From Phocoena phocoena (Eukaryota; Chordata; Mammalia; Artiodactyla; Phocoenidae), in contig NW_027077402.1 of assembly GCF_963924675.1 (NCBI RefSeq), positions 2,232,001 through 2,296,000 of the forward strand: a stretch of 64,000 nucleotides of DNA. The letters run 5' to 3'. This document shows, in pieces, positions 52,256 through 63,680 of the stretch. The translations under genes and the position numbers were made by a program. The notes beneath the pieces were generated by a model that saw only the letters and a program-made list of their open reading frames with translations, ran no database searches and was not told where the DNA came from. The stretch's first letter is position 1. Each line of letters opens with the position of its first letter.

Positions 52256-53377
52256 GGAGGGGCACATTTAACTCTAATTTCCCACCAGGAAGAGGAATTA
52301 ACCAAAGGCTCAGAGTGCCGTGCTGGACCCTGATTATGGCCTGAAGCAAACCTGCAGTTTTGTGGCCAGCTTACAAGGAAGCGAGTTAAGAAAGGAGCTC
52401 AGGGGCACTGTAATTCACAAACCTGCAGAGATAAATGACAGCTATTGGCAAAAATATATCGAAGTAAGTCTGCAAAGAGGACTTGAAAACGAGGCAGAAT
52501 TGCAGGAATCATATTTCAAGAGGTAGATTGGAATTGCATTTAAAGCATATGAAAAGCGGCAGATCTTTGACAGTGATGCACATGGACAAAAAGTGCGTAT
52601 ACATTTTTCCTGAATATATTCAGGAAAAAACGCATATGAACATTTTGGCCAACCAAGCACTCCAGCAATGGAAATCCACACTACAATGAAGTCACATTTC
52701 CCATTCGTCAAAAAGGCCATCTGAATAAAGTGTAAAAACCAGAAACACAGGACAGGCCATGGAGAACAGGGAGCCATGTTATGCTGATGGGCGGGATGTA
52801 AATTGCCAACAGACACTCTGGAGATGTTCATGGTGTATCCTGAAACATCTAAAAAACAAAGCTACAGAGCCTAGGGCACTTCCACTTTTGGCCCTATAGC
52901 TTAGGAAAATTAAAATCAACAAGACACAGCCAACACAAAATTTAGGGCTGCTGTGTTTACAAGAACCTCGAGTCCAGTACAAATTAAATATCCCAGAAAG
53001 AAAAAAATGGATAAAGAAGTTGTGCTACTTACGTACAACGGAATATCACTCAGCAGTGAAATCAATGTCATCAGGCCTGTAGCAGCAAATTGAGTGGATT
53101 TAATTATGATGATTCTAAGAGAAATATATCACACAAAGAAAGATAATTATCATAAGATATCACTAATAGAGGGAGTGTAAACTTGGCTACACATAAACTG
53201 AATTACAAAACCGAACAGAGTCTCACATTTAGATAAAAACCTTATGCTTGCTTAAGGGGAAAGTTGAGTTGGGCTGCTGTATAAAAACAGATTGAAATTA
53301 GCACACATACCATTCCATAAGCCAAATACGTAATAAACAAGACCTACTCTTTGCTCAACGAAATAGACTCATCCATG
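52256..53377 (+). repeat. Diverged satellite fragment R1
   Basis: Satellite sequence from offset ~418 (CACATTTAACTCTAATTTCCCACC) to the CTCAACGAAATAGACTCA region. It is much more diverged than array I but collinear. It retains a partly decayed palindrome at about 52582-52652, with the centre TCCTGAATATATTCAGGA intact. It begins right after the minisatellite and ends at an L1. Confidence 0.85.
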
Positions 53378-54092
53378 GTGTATCACCTCACACCTATTAG
53401 AATGGGCATCATCAGAAAATCTACAAACAACAAATGCTGGAAACGGTGTGGAGATAAGGAATCCTCTTCCACTATTGTTGGGAACGTAAATTGATACAGT
53501 CACTGTGGAGAACATTATGGAGTTTCTTATAAAACTAAGAATAGAATTACCATATGATACAGCAATCCCTCTACTGGGCATATACCCAGACAAAACCATA
53601 AATCAAAAAGAGACATTCACCACAATGTTCATTGCATCACTATTTACACTATCCAGGAAATGGAAGCAACCTAAATGCCCACAGACAGACGAATGCATAA
53701 AGATGTGGTACATATATAAAATGGAATATTACTAAGCCATAAAAAGGAATGAAATTGGGACATTTGTAGAGAAGTTGATGGATCTAGAGACTGTCATACA
53801 GAGTGAAGTAAGTCAGAAAGAGAAAAACAAATCTTGTATATTAATGCATATATGTGGAACCTAGAAAAATTGTACAGATGAACCGTTTTGCAAGGCAGAA
53901 ATAGAGCAATACATGTATACAACAAACGTATGGACAACAAGGGGGGAAAGCTGTTGGGGATGGTGGTGGGAGGAGTTGAGATATTGGGATTGGTATGTAT
54001 ACATTTATATGTATAAAGTAGATAACCAAAAACAACCTGCTGTATAAAAATATAAAATTAAATTCAAAATAAAAAAATAAAATTAAAAAAAG
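53378..54092 (+). mobile_element. L1 3' end, plus strand
   Basis: Begins TATCACCTCACACC in the C-terminal part of ORF2. It continues through QSLWRTLWSFLIKLRIEL (about 53,490-53,545), LLGIYPDKT and SEVSQKEK to a 3' UTR with GAACCGTTTTGCAAGGCAG, ending in an A-rich tail (AAAATAAAAAAATAAAATT). The ORF2 frame is broken by several stops (for example after MEYY at about 53,735). No target-site duplication is evident, since satellite lies on the left and unrelated DNA on the right. Confidence 0.88.
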
Positions 54093-55409
54093 TAAAACAG
54101 AAAAATATTCTTCCCTTCACATACATGTATTTATATGAATAAATTATTTCCATGCTTATATCTGTAAATACACAAAAGAGGAATAAAATCTACCTTGAAC
54201 CAAAAACGAGAAAAAGATAAAAAAGAACAGAACCCACCAGTTACACAGAGGAAAACCGTTTCAGGGCACTTGCTCCAATTGCAAACAATTCTGAAGTTGG
54301 TCAGTGGTGGGGAATCATCTCCCATTCAGCCAGCATGCTCCTCGCAACAAGCGTCCTCACTGCAAAGCTGGGGGACCGTGCCGAGGTATCTGTGAGTAAA
54401 CGTGGGCCGAGCCCCAGGCCAGCTGCTGCTGAAATGTTCCCACCCTTCCAAGGCTAAACACCTGAATATGTACAAGGACTTGAAAACCTAGAGGAAGGGC
54501 CATGGAGCCACATGAGGGACAGCATGCCAGCCGACTTGGTGCCTGCAGGCCAGCCAGGATGGTCCTGGCCCTGGGTGCTCTTCTGGAAGCTCTCCATTTC
54601 CCTGCCTGAGATACCCCTGCTGTCCCGGCCCCCACTGCTTTCTTCCTTCCTCACCTGTGCCCAGGGAGAAATTCCAGCGGCAGGTGTGGGTGACACATCC
54701 TCTTCTTTAGCAGGTAGCATCTTGGCAACTGCTGCAGAAAGTCCAGCAGAGCCCCACTCACACTGGGACACCCACAAAGCCGTGGCCTCTCACTCCCTCC
54801 CACCAGCCCAGCCCCGAGACTGCTGACAGGGCAGAGAAAATGGCGTCAGGCACAGCTGCAGGGGCTCTTGCTGCCTGGAGCGGTGTTTATATTGATCTCA
54901 ACCCAGGCACACCTGGGGAGGGCTGGCCGGCACGGTCAGGCTTCCCAAGCCAGCCAATAATCACCCCTCAGGGGCTCACAGTTGCTGAAAATGGAACTTG
55001 CTGAATTGGCCAGGTCCAAGGAACAGGTGTGGGCTCCTGAGAGTCAGGATAGACAAGGGGCTGCAGCTCTGGCTTGTTTTCTAATTATATTATCTGGCCC
55101 ATGAGTGGGAGACAACTTCAAGAAAACCCTCTCCTAATGAGAGGAACCCAGGAGTCAGGGAGAGGAGGGGTGGGTGGTGGTTGGAGACAGAGGCCTGGTG
55201 CCCCGGGTGCAGTGGAAGTCTCTGGAAGACCAGGTGGAGGAGGCCGCACAGAGTGATGCCCAGGGTCACAGACCTGTCAGAGCTGCTGTTTGTTAGTTCA
55301 AGTCCTGCTCTGAGGTGCTCTGTGTCAGATCTGAGCGACAGGTGAGCTGGGAGTGCTCTGCAATGAGGGCTATGTGCACGGTTCCTGTGTGCCCAGCCCT
55401 GCCAAGGTA
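54093..55409. other. Single-copy-looking DNA, no feature recognised
   Basis: AT-rich to about 54,300 and then GC-rich, with no similarity to the satellite or L1. Short open frames (for example 54512-54826 on the plus strand, 104 codons) show no domain I recognise, no splice context and low-complexity Pro/Ser/Ala composition. It may be a captured euchromatic segment or segmental duplication. No gene is claimed. Confidence 0.5.
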
Positions 55410-55610
55410 CCTGCAAGGGTAGCTCTGTATCCTGGGAGGGGCCTGACCACGGGAGCCCCATGGACTGCAGAGGACCTGCCCAGGGAATCCCATATCCTGG
55501 GAGGGGCCTGAACACGAGAGCCCCGTGGGCTGGGGTGGGGGTAGGGTACCTGCCCAGGTGAGCTCCATATCCTGGGATTGGCCTGACCTCGAGAGCCCCA
55601 TGGGCTGCTG
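55410..55610 (+). repeat. Small minisatellite, three units of ~62-74 bp
   Basis: Units start at 55410, 55475 and 55549 with CCTGC. Each contains ATATCCTGGGA or TATCCTGGGA, then GGCCTGA and GAGCCCC. The second unit has an inserted G-rich stretch (GGGGTGGGGGTAGG). The long minus-strand frame across 55090-55650 is explained by this GC-rich repeat. Confidence 0.75.
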
Positions 55611-55654
55611 GAGTCCTGGTAAAGGATGTCAGGACAGTCAGTGAAGCCACTGAG

Positions 55655-56650
55655 GATATACCTCCAGTAGTTCCTAAATCCTACACCCTGCTGGTCATTC
55701 TACCAACCACCAGGACTTGGTATTCTGTATTAGTCTTCACTGATGCCTTCTTTTGTATTCCATTAGTCCCAGAGTCACAAGAAATTTTGGCTTGTGAGTG
55801 ACAGGACTCAACATACAACTAAAACAATACTTCCAGGCTGTCTTGCCCCAAGGGTTCAAAAATTCCCACACCATCTTTGGGGAAAGCTCAGCTAAAGACC
55901 TAAAAGTTCTACCTCTGGAAAAGGAAACACTCCTTCAATATTCAGACGACATTCTGATCGCCAGCCCTACTAAGGAGGCCTCAGAACTACCAAGCCAATA
56001 AAGGATAGAAGTTGTCCACGAAAAAGCTCAAGTATCACAGACTACGGTGACCTGCCTGGGCTTCATTCTCACAGAAGGTCGGAGAAGCCCATCCCAGGAA
56101 AGGGAAGAAACAATTTACAGCCTTACCCCTTTCTGAAACTAGAAGACAGCTTAGGGGTTCCTGGGGAAGCCAGGGTTTCCTGCCTCTGGATCCCTAACTA
56201 CAGTCTACTAGCTGGGCCTCTATATGAAACACTGAAAGGAAAAGATGATGATCCTTTTGAATAGAATCCAGAAGTGGCCTTTCAAGAATGGAAAGAGCAG
56301 TCAATTCAGACCCTTGCCCTGGAACTCCCTAATTTAGCTAAACCCTTTGACCTTTACATTCCTGGTGAAAGGTGAATCGCCATTGGAGTATTAGTGCAAA
56401 AACTGGGACCACTTGAAATGGAACAATGCAAGAATGCCATCCAGGTAGGATAAACTATGGTCACCAAGGGGCTTGGCCCACCGCCACATCTGGCCAAGAT
56501 ACTGGTGGTATCTGAAAACCTGGAAATCAGCAGCCCAAAAGGCCACCTCCCTTCTAAGGGAAACGGACCCCACGTGGTGATCCTAACCCCCAACCATGCC
56601 CTGAAGTTGCAGGGTTTGCTCCGTGGGCACACTGACCTCGATTGAGGAGG
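55655..56650 (+). pseudogene. Degraded endogenous gammaretrovirus-like pol fragment
   Basis: A fossil of a class I (ERV1) pol gene covering part of reverse transcriptase and the region between RT and RNase H. Visible landmarks are LPQGFKNS at about 55,849, a YSDD active-site box at 55939-55950 (the family usually has YVDD or YMDD), and KPFDLYI at about 56,340. Similarity to the connection region continues near 56,480-56,640. Reading shifts frame several times and carries stops, for example before 55,798 and at about 56,000. The protease, integrase, gag and env genes are not recognisable. It cannot encode an active enzyme. Confidence 0.75.
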
Positions 56651-57061
56651 CCCTCCAACTCCAACCTCCAGAGAGATAACCGGGGGCAACGGGGCACCAT
56701 GACGACCCGTGTGACCATCACTTGACCTGGAGTTTCTCTCATAAAACAACAAGAGTGTGTCCCAAAAGAGTAGACTACTGCTTGCAGTACTTACTGTACC
56801 CAGAGGGGAGCTAATAATCTTGGCGGGGGAACCGTATATCATGCTGTCACCATAGAAAAGCCTACAGACACCCTGCTGATGGTGGCCAATAAGACCGGCT
56901 GGACTCCTGTTTACTTCCAAAGGCTCTTGACTCAGTGACCATCATGATCCTTCATCACCACTGACCCTGGACTGTCTGGGAGCTGAGCGGGCAGGATCCT
57001 GACACCTGGTGCTGTTTTTACGTTAATTCAGGGGCCTAATGGAAGAAAGCGCAGACTGTTG
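56651..57061. other. Unassigned sequence downstream of the ERV pol fossil
   Basis: Probably more decayed ERV or flanking DNA. I see no motif firm enough to name it. Confidence 0.3.
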
Positions 57062-57123
57062 GTCAGAGCATCTAGGCTGGCAGAAACGGTCAGTCAGAGC
57101 ATCTAGGCTGGCAGAAACGGTCA
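57062..57123 (+). repeat. 31-bp tandem duplication
   Basis: GTCAGAGCATCTAGGCTGGC begins at 57062 and again at 57093, and each copy runs to GAAACGGTCA. Two exact or near-exact copies, period 31. Confidence 0.9.
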
Positions 57124-57479
57124 GCCTAAGGTGGCCGAACAAATGTGGGGCGGAGTGAAACTGGACCTCACAGCGCCACTGCACATCTCCTTTCTGGACC
57201 CTTAAAGGTCATTAGAATCTATAACACTTCCAATACTGGTGCTCAGGTGGACGAGCAGGGAGGCAGGAGGCCTGGGGACAATCAACGTCACCTGGAGGCT
57301 GCTGGGGAGAAGTTCTGACCCTCGCCCACGGGTATGAAGCCTCCTAACTCAGCACTCAGCAGTTACAGAAGAAGCGTCTGCACCCGCAGCACTCCAAGAA
57401 TGAGGAAAGGGACAAAAGGCAGAAGAGAAGTTTGTCCCAGGCAAAGCCCCTTAAAAATGCCTGGGAGATAAAAATAGAA
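57124..57479. other. Unassigned sequence
   Basis: No gene or repeat family recognised. Lies between the 31-bp duplication and the LTR-like segment, so it may belong to the same ERV remnant. Confidence 0.3.
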
Positions 57480-57885
57480 TCTGGGCAATAAAATAAAGTC
57501 TAACCATTTTTATCCTTTGTGCTTTGTCTAATTTCAGGTGCTCCTAGTGTCCCGCATACAGAGGTTCCACACCCGGCACTTCAGACCAGATTTCCTAGAG
57601 CAGAATGGCTCGATGACACTTCAGCTCCTGGGGCCCAGTTCAGACTCCGTGACATAGAGCCTGAGCTGCAGCCAACCAGGTCCTCGAGAGTTCAGCCCCC
57701 TCCCTCCCAGTGACTCTGACAGGATCTCTACACAGCAGCCCAGCCCACAGCCCACAGGGTAGCACCTCTCCATTCTCTGATCAAAATATAAAGTTTCCTT
57801 TGCTTTTGAACCAAACTCAGTCTCGATCTATTGGCTCCAATGACACTGGGCAGGGGGACACTTGTTGGCGTCCACTCTGGAGGAT
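57480..57885 (+). mobile_element. Possible ERV long terminal repeat remnant
   Basis: Two AATAAAG-like signals (about 57,490 and 57,786) surround a GC-rich stretch. The segment ends TCTATTGGCTCCAATG followed by GACACTTGTTGGCGTCC, which vaguely resembles an LTR end plus primer-binding site. It lies downstream of the pol fossil on the same strand. A primer-binding site after a 3' LTR would be out of place, so this may be a separate element or a misreading. Confidence 0.3.
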
Positions 57886-58220
57886 CAGTAACAGAAATTG
57901 AGAACATTGTAACTTCAATGAACAGATGTGTGAGCCAAACTGTAATTAACATAGAACAGTGTATAAGGCTCGGGTAAAATAAGATGTTTCTAACACTTCC
58001 ATTTGATATTTCCATCACTTTCTTATAAGCAAGTTCAGTGAAAAGGTTTGTCTTCTTTGTCAGGTCAATATTAGAGAAACAAAGTGATTTCTTTCCAAGG
58101 ATGTACATCTAATAATCTTGGTTAAAGCTTCAATCTTGTTTTAAATGCTTTTGCATTGAAAATGATATCTCTCTTTCAGCTCCCCCATTTCTGAGAAGCA
58201 TAAAATCTTATAATTTATTA
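57886..58220. other. AT-rich unassigned sequence
   Basis: No gene or repeat recognised. Short frames only. Confidence 0.3.
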
Positions 58221-58395
58221 TTACCAAAGGGAAATGGTAGGAGGAGGGATAAATTAACAGTTTGGGATTAACACATACACACTGCTATGTATGAAATCAT
58301 CAGCAAGGAACTACTGTATAGCACAGGGAACTACACTCAATATTTTGCAATAACCTATAAGGGGAAATGATCTGAAAAAGAATAGATATTTTTAT
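58221..58395 (+). mobile_element. L1 3' UTR fragment
   Basis: Contains TTACCAAAGGGAAATGG, GGATAAATTAACAGTTTGGG, CTACTGTATAGCACAGGG and TGATCTGAAAAAGAATAG, the ordered landmarks of an artiodactyl L1 3' UTR. No ORF2 part and no A tail remain. The same landmarks, far more decayed, can be followed in the distal half of the satellite monomer. Confidence 0.8.
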
Positions 58396-58554
58396 TGACA
58401 TCATCCATCAATGACAGTAAAAATGGAATCTAAGGGAAGACAGTGGTGAGTGCTTCTGACCCTGAAGACTTCAATCATCTAAAGTTTGGACTCTGCCTAC
58501 TTCCCAAGGCCCTTAATGAACATATGTGTAGCCGTAGCTTAAAAAATTCCCCAG
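58396..58554. other. Junction sequence before relic monomer R2
   Basis: Unassigned. It may hold the unrecognisably decayed start of the satellite monomer that follows. Confidence 0.3.
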
Positions 58555-60181
58555 TTTGGGTTGCGGAGAGACACTGATATTTAAAATCCCCTGGTGTTCT
58601 CCTCACATGAATGGGACCCTTCCTACACCTAAAACATTCCTGTCACACCCAGAGGATGGTATACCGTCTGATCGGGAAAAGTTTGGAAAAGGCATCTCAT
58701 CTCCTCATCTCTTGGTGCTAGGGTTCACCACTCCAGCGTCTTTACTAACAGTCTCCCCACTTGGAGATGTCAGCACTGTCAACATCCTGTTGCATACAGT
58801 TTGGAATTTGTCCAGAGGATGAAGCAGAAGGAGGAGGAACAATGAGAGACAAGTCCTAGGTGTTCGGACAGGCACATGCCACTCTAATTTCCAATCAGGA
58901 AGACGAATTGACCAAAGGCTAGGGTTGCCCATGGAAACAGAATAGGGCTTGAGGAATCCTGATGCTTTGTGGCCAGTTCCCATAAACACAAGTTGGAAAC
59001 TGGAACTCAGGGGCACTAAAATTCACGAAACTGCAGAATTGAAAATATCTATCACTGAAAAATGTCTTGAGGAAAGTCAGAGAAAAGGACTTGTAAGCAA
59101 CGGAGAATGGCAGGAAAGGGATTGGAAGAGGTAGAAAGGACTCGCCATTAAGCACAAGAAAAGGGGCTGAACATTGCCAACATTGCAGTTGGCCAAAAAG
59201 GGTGTATGCGTCTTTTTCTGTATATATTCAAGAAAAGGGCATACACTTTTTTAGCCAACCAAACAGGTGGGCAATGGAAATCAATACTACAAAACATATC
59301 ACTTTGCATCAGTCAGAAGAGCCGTCCTCATAAAGTGTAAACACCAGAAATGCAGGACAGGGCAAGGAGAAAAGGGAGCCCTGTGAGTCTTGTAGTGGAA
59401 ATGTATATTGCCAATGGTCACTCTGGATAAGTCTATTGTGTTTACTAAAGCATCTAAAAAATGAGCTACCGAGCACAGGGCACTTGCACTCATGGACGTA
59501 TATCTTGGGAAAAACAAAAATCGAGAGGACACAGGCACCCCAATGTTTACCACCTCTCTGTTTAAAAGATCCTCGACTAGGATATAACTTAAAGTATCTG
59601 CAGAGAAAAAACGGACAGAGATGTGGTGCTTATGTAGAGTGGAATATTACTCAGCCTGGAAATCAATGAAATACGGCCAGTTATAACAACTCAAGAGGAG
59701 TTACGTGTGATCATTCGAAGTCACATAATTCAAAAAGAAAAAGACATAAGATATCACTAATACATGGAATGTTAACATGGCTACACATGAACTGAATTAC
59801 AAAAGAGAAGAGGGTTTCAAATTAAGAAAACCAACTTATGCTTCCTTAAGGGGAAAGGTGAGTTGGGGTGCTGCATAAAACCAGAGATTGAAATTAGCAC
59901 AGATACCATTCCATAAGCCAAATATGTAATAGTCAAGACCTACTCCTTGCTCAACGAAATGGACTCCACACGCCATATTCAATGCTTAAGAATATACCGG
60001 ATTAGTAAGAATCTTAAAACCCATGGACTTATATGTCTCCGTAACAGAATCAAGCGCGTGTACAGCGGCATAAACGAAGCAGTGAAAATCCGATAAATCC
60101 CATTATTAAAATAAATTTCAAAAACAAAACACAATGACAGTGAAATAGGAAGCAATTCTTAAATAATTCACTCAGGGCATG
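58555..60181 (+). repeat. Old diverged satellite monomer R2
   Basis: Collinear with the full monomer from about offset 130 to its end. The first part is the most diverged (CTCACATGAATGGGACCC, ACACCTAAAAC, TCTCCCCACTTGGAGA); from about 59,890 it becomes nearly standard satellite. The palindrome position is kept at about 59189-59258 with many mismatches. Its L1-derived part (CATCAGTCAGAAGAGCC, GGAGAAAAGGGAGCCC) is closer to L1 than in the amplified monomers. Confidence 0.85.
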
Positions 60182-61933
60182 TGATGCAACCTGGATTGAC
60201 CACATCTACACCCAGAGCTGGTTGAGACATAAGGCTGGACACTTCAGGCTGATAGCATTGGTGAGTTTCGGAGAGCAAATGCAGACCCTTTGAAGTCATA
60301 CTGCATGGTACCTATTCCATGGGTCCCAACTCTTCAGGTTCAAGGGTTTCTTCCTCCAGCTAAAACATGCATGGGAAACCCAGAGTATCGTCCACCGTGT
60401 GATTGGGAAACGATTTAAAATGCATCTCAGTTTTCGTATCCTGGTCCTCGGGTTCACCATTCCAGATGCTTTACTAACACTCTCCCCGCTTGGAGAGTCA
60501 GTGCCTTTAACCTCCTCTTTGGCACAGCTTGCAATTTCTGTGCAAGATGAACAGGAATAGGGAGAACCAATGAGAGACTAGCTGTAGGTGTCTGCACGGG
60601 CAAATGTAACGCTCATTGCCCACCAGGAAGAACAATTAAACAAAGGCTCAGTGTGCCCTGCTGGAAACAGATTAGGGCCTGAAGCAATCCTGCGGTTTTG
60701 TGCCCAGCTCACAAGAAAGCGAGTTGAAGAAAGGAGCTCAGGGGCACTGTAATTCACAAACGTGCAGAGTTATAAATGACAGCTATCCTCCAAAAATATA
60801 TTGAAGTAAGCCTGCGAAGGGGACTTGAAAGTGGGGCAGAATTTCAGGAAAACGATTGCAGGGCGTAGACTGGATTGCCCTGAAAGCATAGGAAAAGAGG
60901 CAGAACGTCGACAATGATGCAGTTGGCCAAAAAGGGCGTATGCGTTTTTTCCTGAATATATTCAGGAAAAAACGCATACGCCCTTTTTGGCCAACCAAGC
61001 AAGCCTGTAAAGGAAATCTGCCCTACAATGAAATCTCACTGCCCCCCCCCCCCGGGCAAAAGGGCCATCTGAAAAAAGTGTAAAATCCAGAAAGGTAGGA
61101 CAGGATATGGAGAACAGGGAGCCTTGTTATGCTGATTGGCAGGATGTAAATTGCCAGCAGCCACCCTGGAGAAGTGTATGGTGTTTCCTGAAACACGTAA
61201 GAAACAAAGCAACACAGCCTATGGCACTTCCACTTATGGTCCTATAGCTTACGGAAATTAAAATCAAAAACAGACAGCCACCCCAATATTTGGGACGGCT
61301 GTGTTCACAAGAAGCTCGTCTACAGTATCAGGTAAATATCCCAGAAAGCAAAAAATGGATAAAGAAGTTGTGGCACGTACGTACAATGCAATATCACTCA
61401 GCAATGAAATCTGTGTCATCAGGCCCGTAGCGGCATAGTGAGTGGATGCAGGTACGGTGAATCTACGTGAACTACGTCACACAGAAAAAGAAACATCATA
61501 AGATATCACTAATACACGGAATGTAAACTTGACTACACATGAACTGAATTACAAAACAGAACAGGGTCTCAAATTTAGAAAACCAACTACTGCTTGCTTA
61601 TGGGGAAAGGTGCTTTGGGGTGCTGCATAAAACCAGAGACTGAAATTAGCACAGATAACTTTCCATAAGCCAAATATGTAATAGACAAGACCTACTCCTT
61701 GCTCAACGAAATGGACCCAACACCACATATTCAACGCCTAGGAATATACCTGACTAGGAAGAATCTTAAAACCCATGGATATATATGTCTCCGTAAGAGA
61801 ATCAAGCGTGTGTACAGCGGCCGAAACGCAGTAGTGAAAATCCGATAAATCCCATTATCAAAATAAATTTCGAAAACAAAACACAAAGACAGTGAAATAG
61901 ATAGCAATTCTTAAATAATTCACTCAGGGCATG
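60182..61933 (+). repeat. Satellite monomer 28
   Basis: Palindrome at 60923-60994, perfect. Length 1,752 because the C-run after the palindrome is expanded to 12 C at 61042-61053; other monomers have 6 or 7. Confidence 0.88.
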
Positions 61934-63680
61934 TGATGCAACCGGGATTGACCACATCTACACCCACAGCTGGTTGAGACATAAGGCTGGACACTTCAGG
62001 CTGATAGCATTGGTGAGTTTCGGTGAGCAAATGCAGACCCTTTGAAGTCATACTGCATGGTACCCATTCCATGGGTCCCAACTCTCCAGGTTCAAGGGAT
62101 TCTTCCTCCAGCTAAAACATGCATGGGAAACCCAGAGTATCGTCCACCGTGTGATTGGGAAACGATTTAAAATGCATCTCAGTTTTCGTATCCTGGTCCT
62201 CGGGTTCACCATTCCAGATGCTTTACTAACAATCTCCCCGCTTGGAGAGTCAGTGCCTTTAACCTCCTGTTTGGCACAGCTTGTAATTTCTGTGCAAGAT
62301 GAACAGGAATAGGGAGAACCAATGAGAGACTAGCTGTAAGTGTCTGCACGGGCAAATGTAACGCTCATTGCCGACCAGGAAGAGGAATTAAACAAAGGCT
62401 CAGCGTGCCCTGCTGAAAACAGATTAGGGCCTGAAGCAATCCTGCGGTTTTGTGCCCAGCTCACAAGAAAGCGAGTTGAAGAAAGGAGCTCAGGGGCACT
62501 GTAATTCACAAACCTGCAGAGTTATAAAGGACAGCTATCCTCCAAAAATATATTGAAGTAAGCCTTCGAAGAGGACTTGAAATCGGGGCAGAATTTCAGG
62601 AAAACGATTGCAGGGGGTAGACTGGAATTGCCCTGAAAGCATAGGAAAAGAGGCAGAACGTCGACAATGATGCACTTGGCCAAAAAGGGCGTATGCGTTT
62701 TTTCCTGAATATATTCAGGAAAAAACGCATACGCCCTTTTTGGCCAACCAAGCAAGCCTGTAAAGGAAATCTGCACTACAATGAAGTCTCACTGCCCCCC
62801 GGGCAAAAGGGCCATCTGAAAAAAGTGTAAAATCCAGAAATGTAGGACAGGATATGGAGAACAGGCAGCCTTGTTATGCTGATTGGCAGGATGTAAATTG
62901 CCGGCAGCCACCCTGGAGAAGTGTATGGTGTTTCCTGAAACACGTAAGAAACAAAGCAACACAGCCTATGGCACTTCCATGTATGGTCCTATAGCTTACG
63001 GAAATTAAAATCAAAAACAGACAGCCACCCCAATATTTGGGACGGCTGTGTTCACAAGAAGCTCGTCTACAGTATCAGGTAAATATCCCAGAAAGCAAAA
63101 AATGGATAAAGAAGTTGTGGCACGTACGTACAATGCAATATCACTCAGCAATGAAATCTGTGTCATCAGGCCCGTAGCGGCATAGTGAGTGGATGCAGGT
63201 ACGGTGATTCTACGTGATCTACGTCACACAGAAAAAGAAACATCATAAGATATCACTAATACACGGAATGTAAACTTGACTACACATGAACTGAATTACA
63301 AAACAGAACAGGGTCTCAAATTTACAATACCAACTAGTGCTTGCTTATGGGGAAAGGAGCCTTGGGGTGCTGCATAAAACCAGAGACTGAAATTAGCACA
63401 GATAACTTTCCATAAGCCAAATATGTAACAGAAAAGACCTACTCCTTTCTCAACGAAATGGACCCAACACCACATATTCAATGCCTAGGAATATACCTGA
63501 CTAGGAAGAATCTTAAAACCCATGGATATATATGTCTCCGTAAGAGAATCAAGCGTGTGTACAGCGGCCGAAACGCAGCACTGAAAATCCGATAAATCCC
63601 ATTATCAAAATAAATTTCGAAAACAAAACACAAAGACAGTGAAATAGAGAGCAATTCTTAAATAATTCACTCAGGGCATG
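61934..63680 (+). repeat. Satellite monomer 29
   Basis: Palindrome at 62676-62747, perfect. Several private changes (AAGTGTCTGC, TTTACAATACC, CATGTATGG) but the standard 1,747-bp length. Confidence 0.88.

Noticed and set aside
54512..54826. 104-codon plus-strand frame in the GC-rich unique segment
   Set aside because: No recognised domain, overlapping minus-strand frames of similar size and no splice or regulatory context. Not enough to call an exon.
55090..55650. 186-codon minus-strand frame
   Set aside because: Covers the three-unit GC-rich minisatellite and flanks. Repetitive Pro/Gly/Leu composition and no recognisable domain.
54093..58554. Cetacean tRNA-derived SINEs (CHR type) expected in whale DNA
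   Set aside because: I looked for the CTTCCCTGGTGGCGCAG landmark on both strands by eye and did not see it. Absence by eye is not proof.
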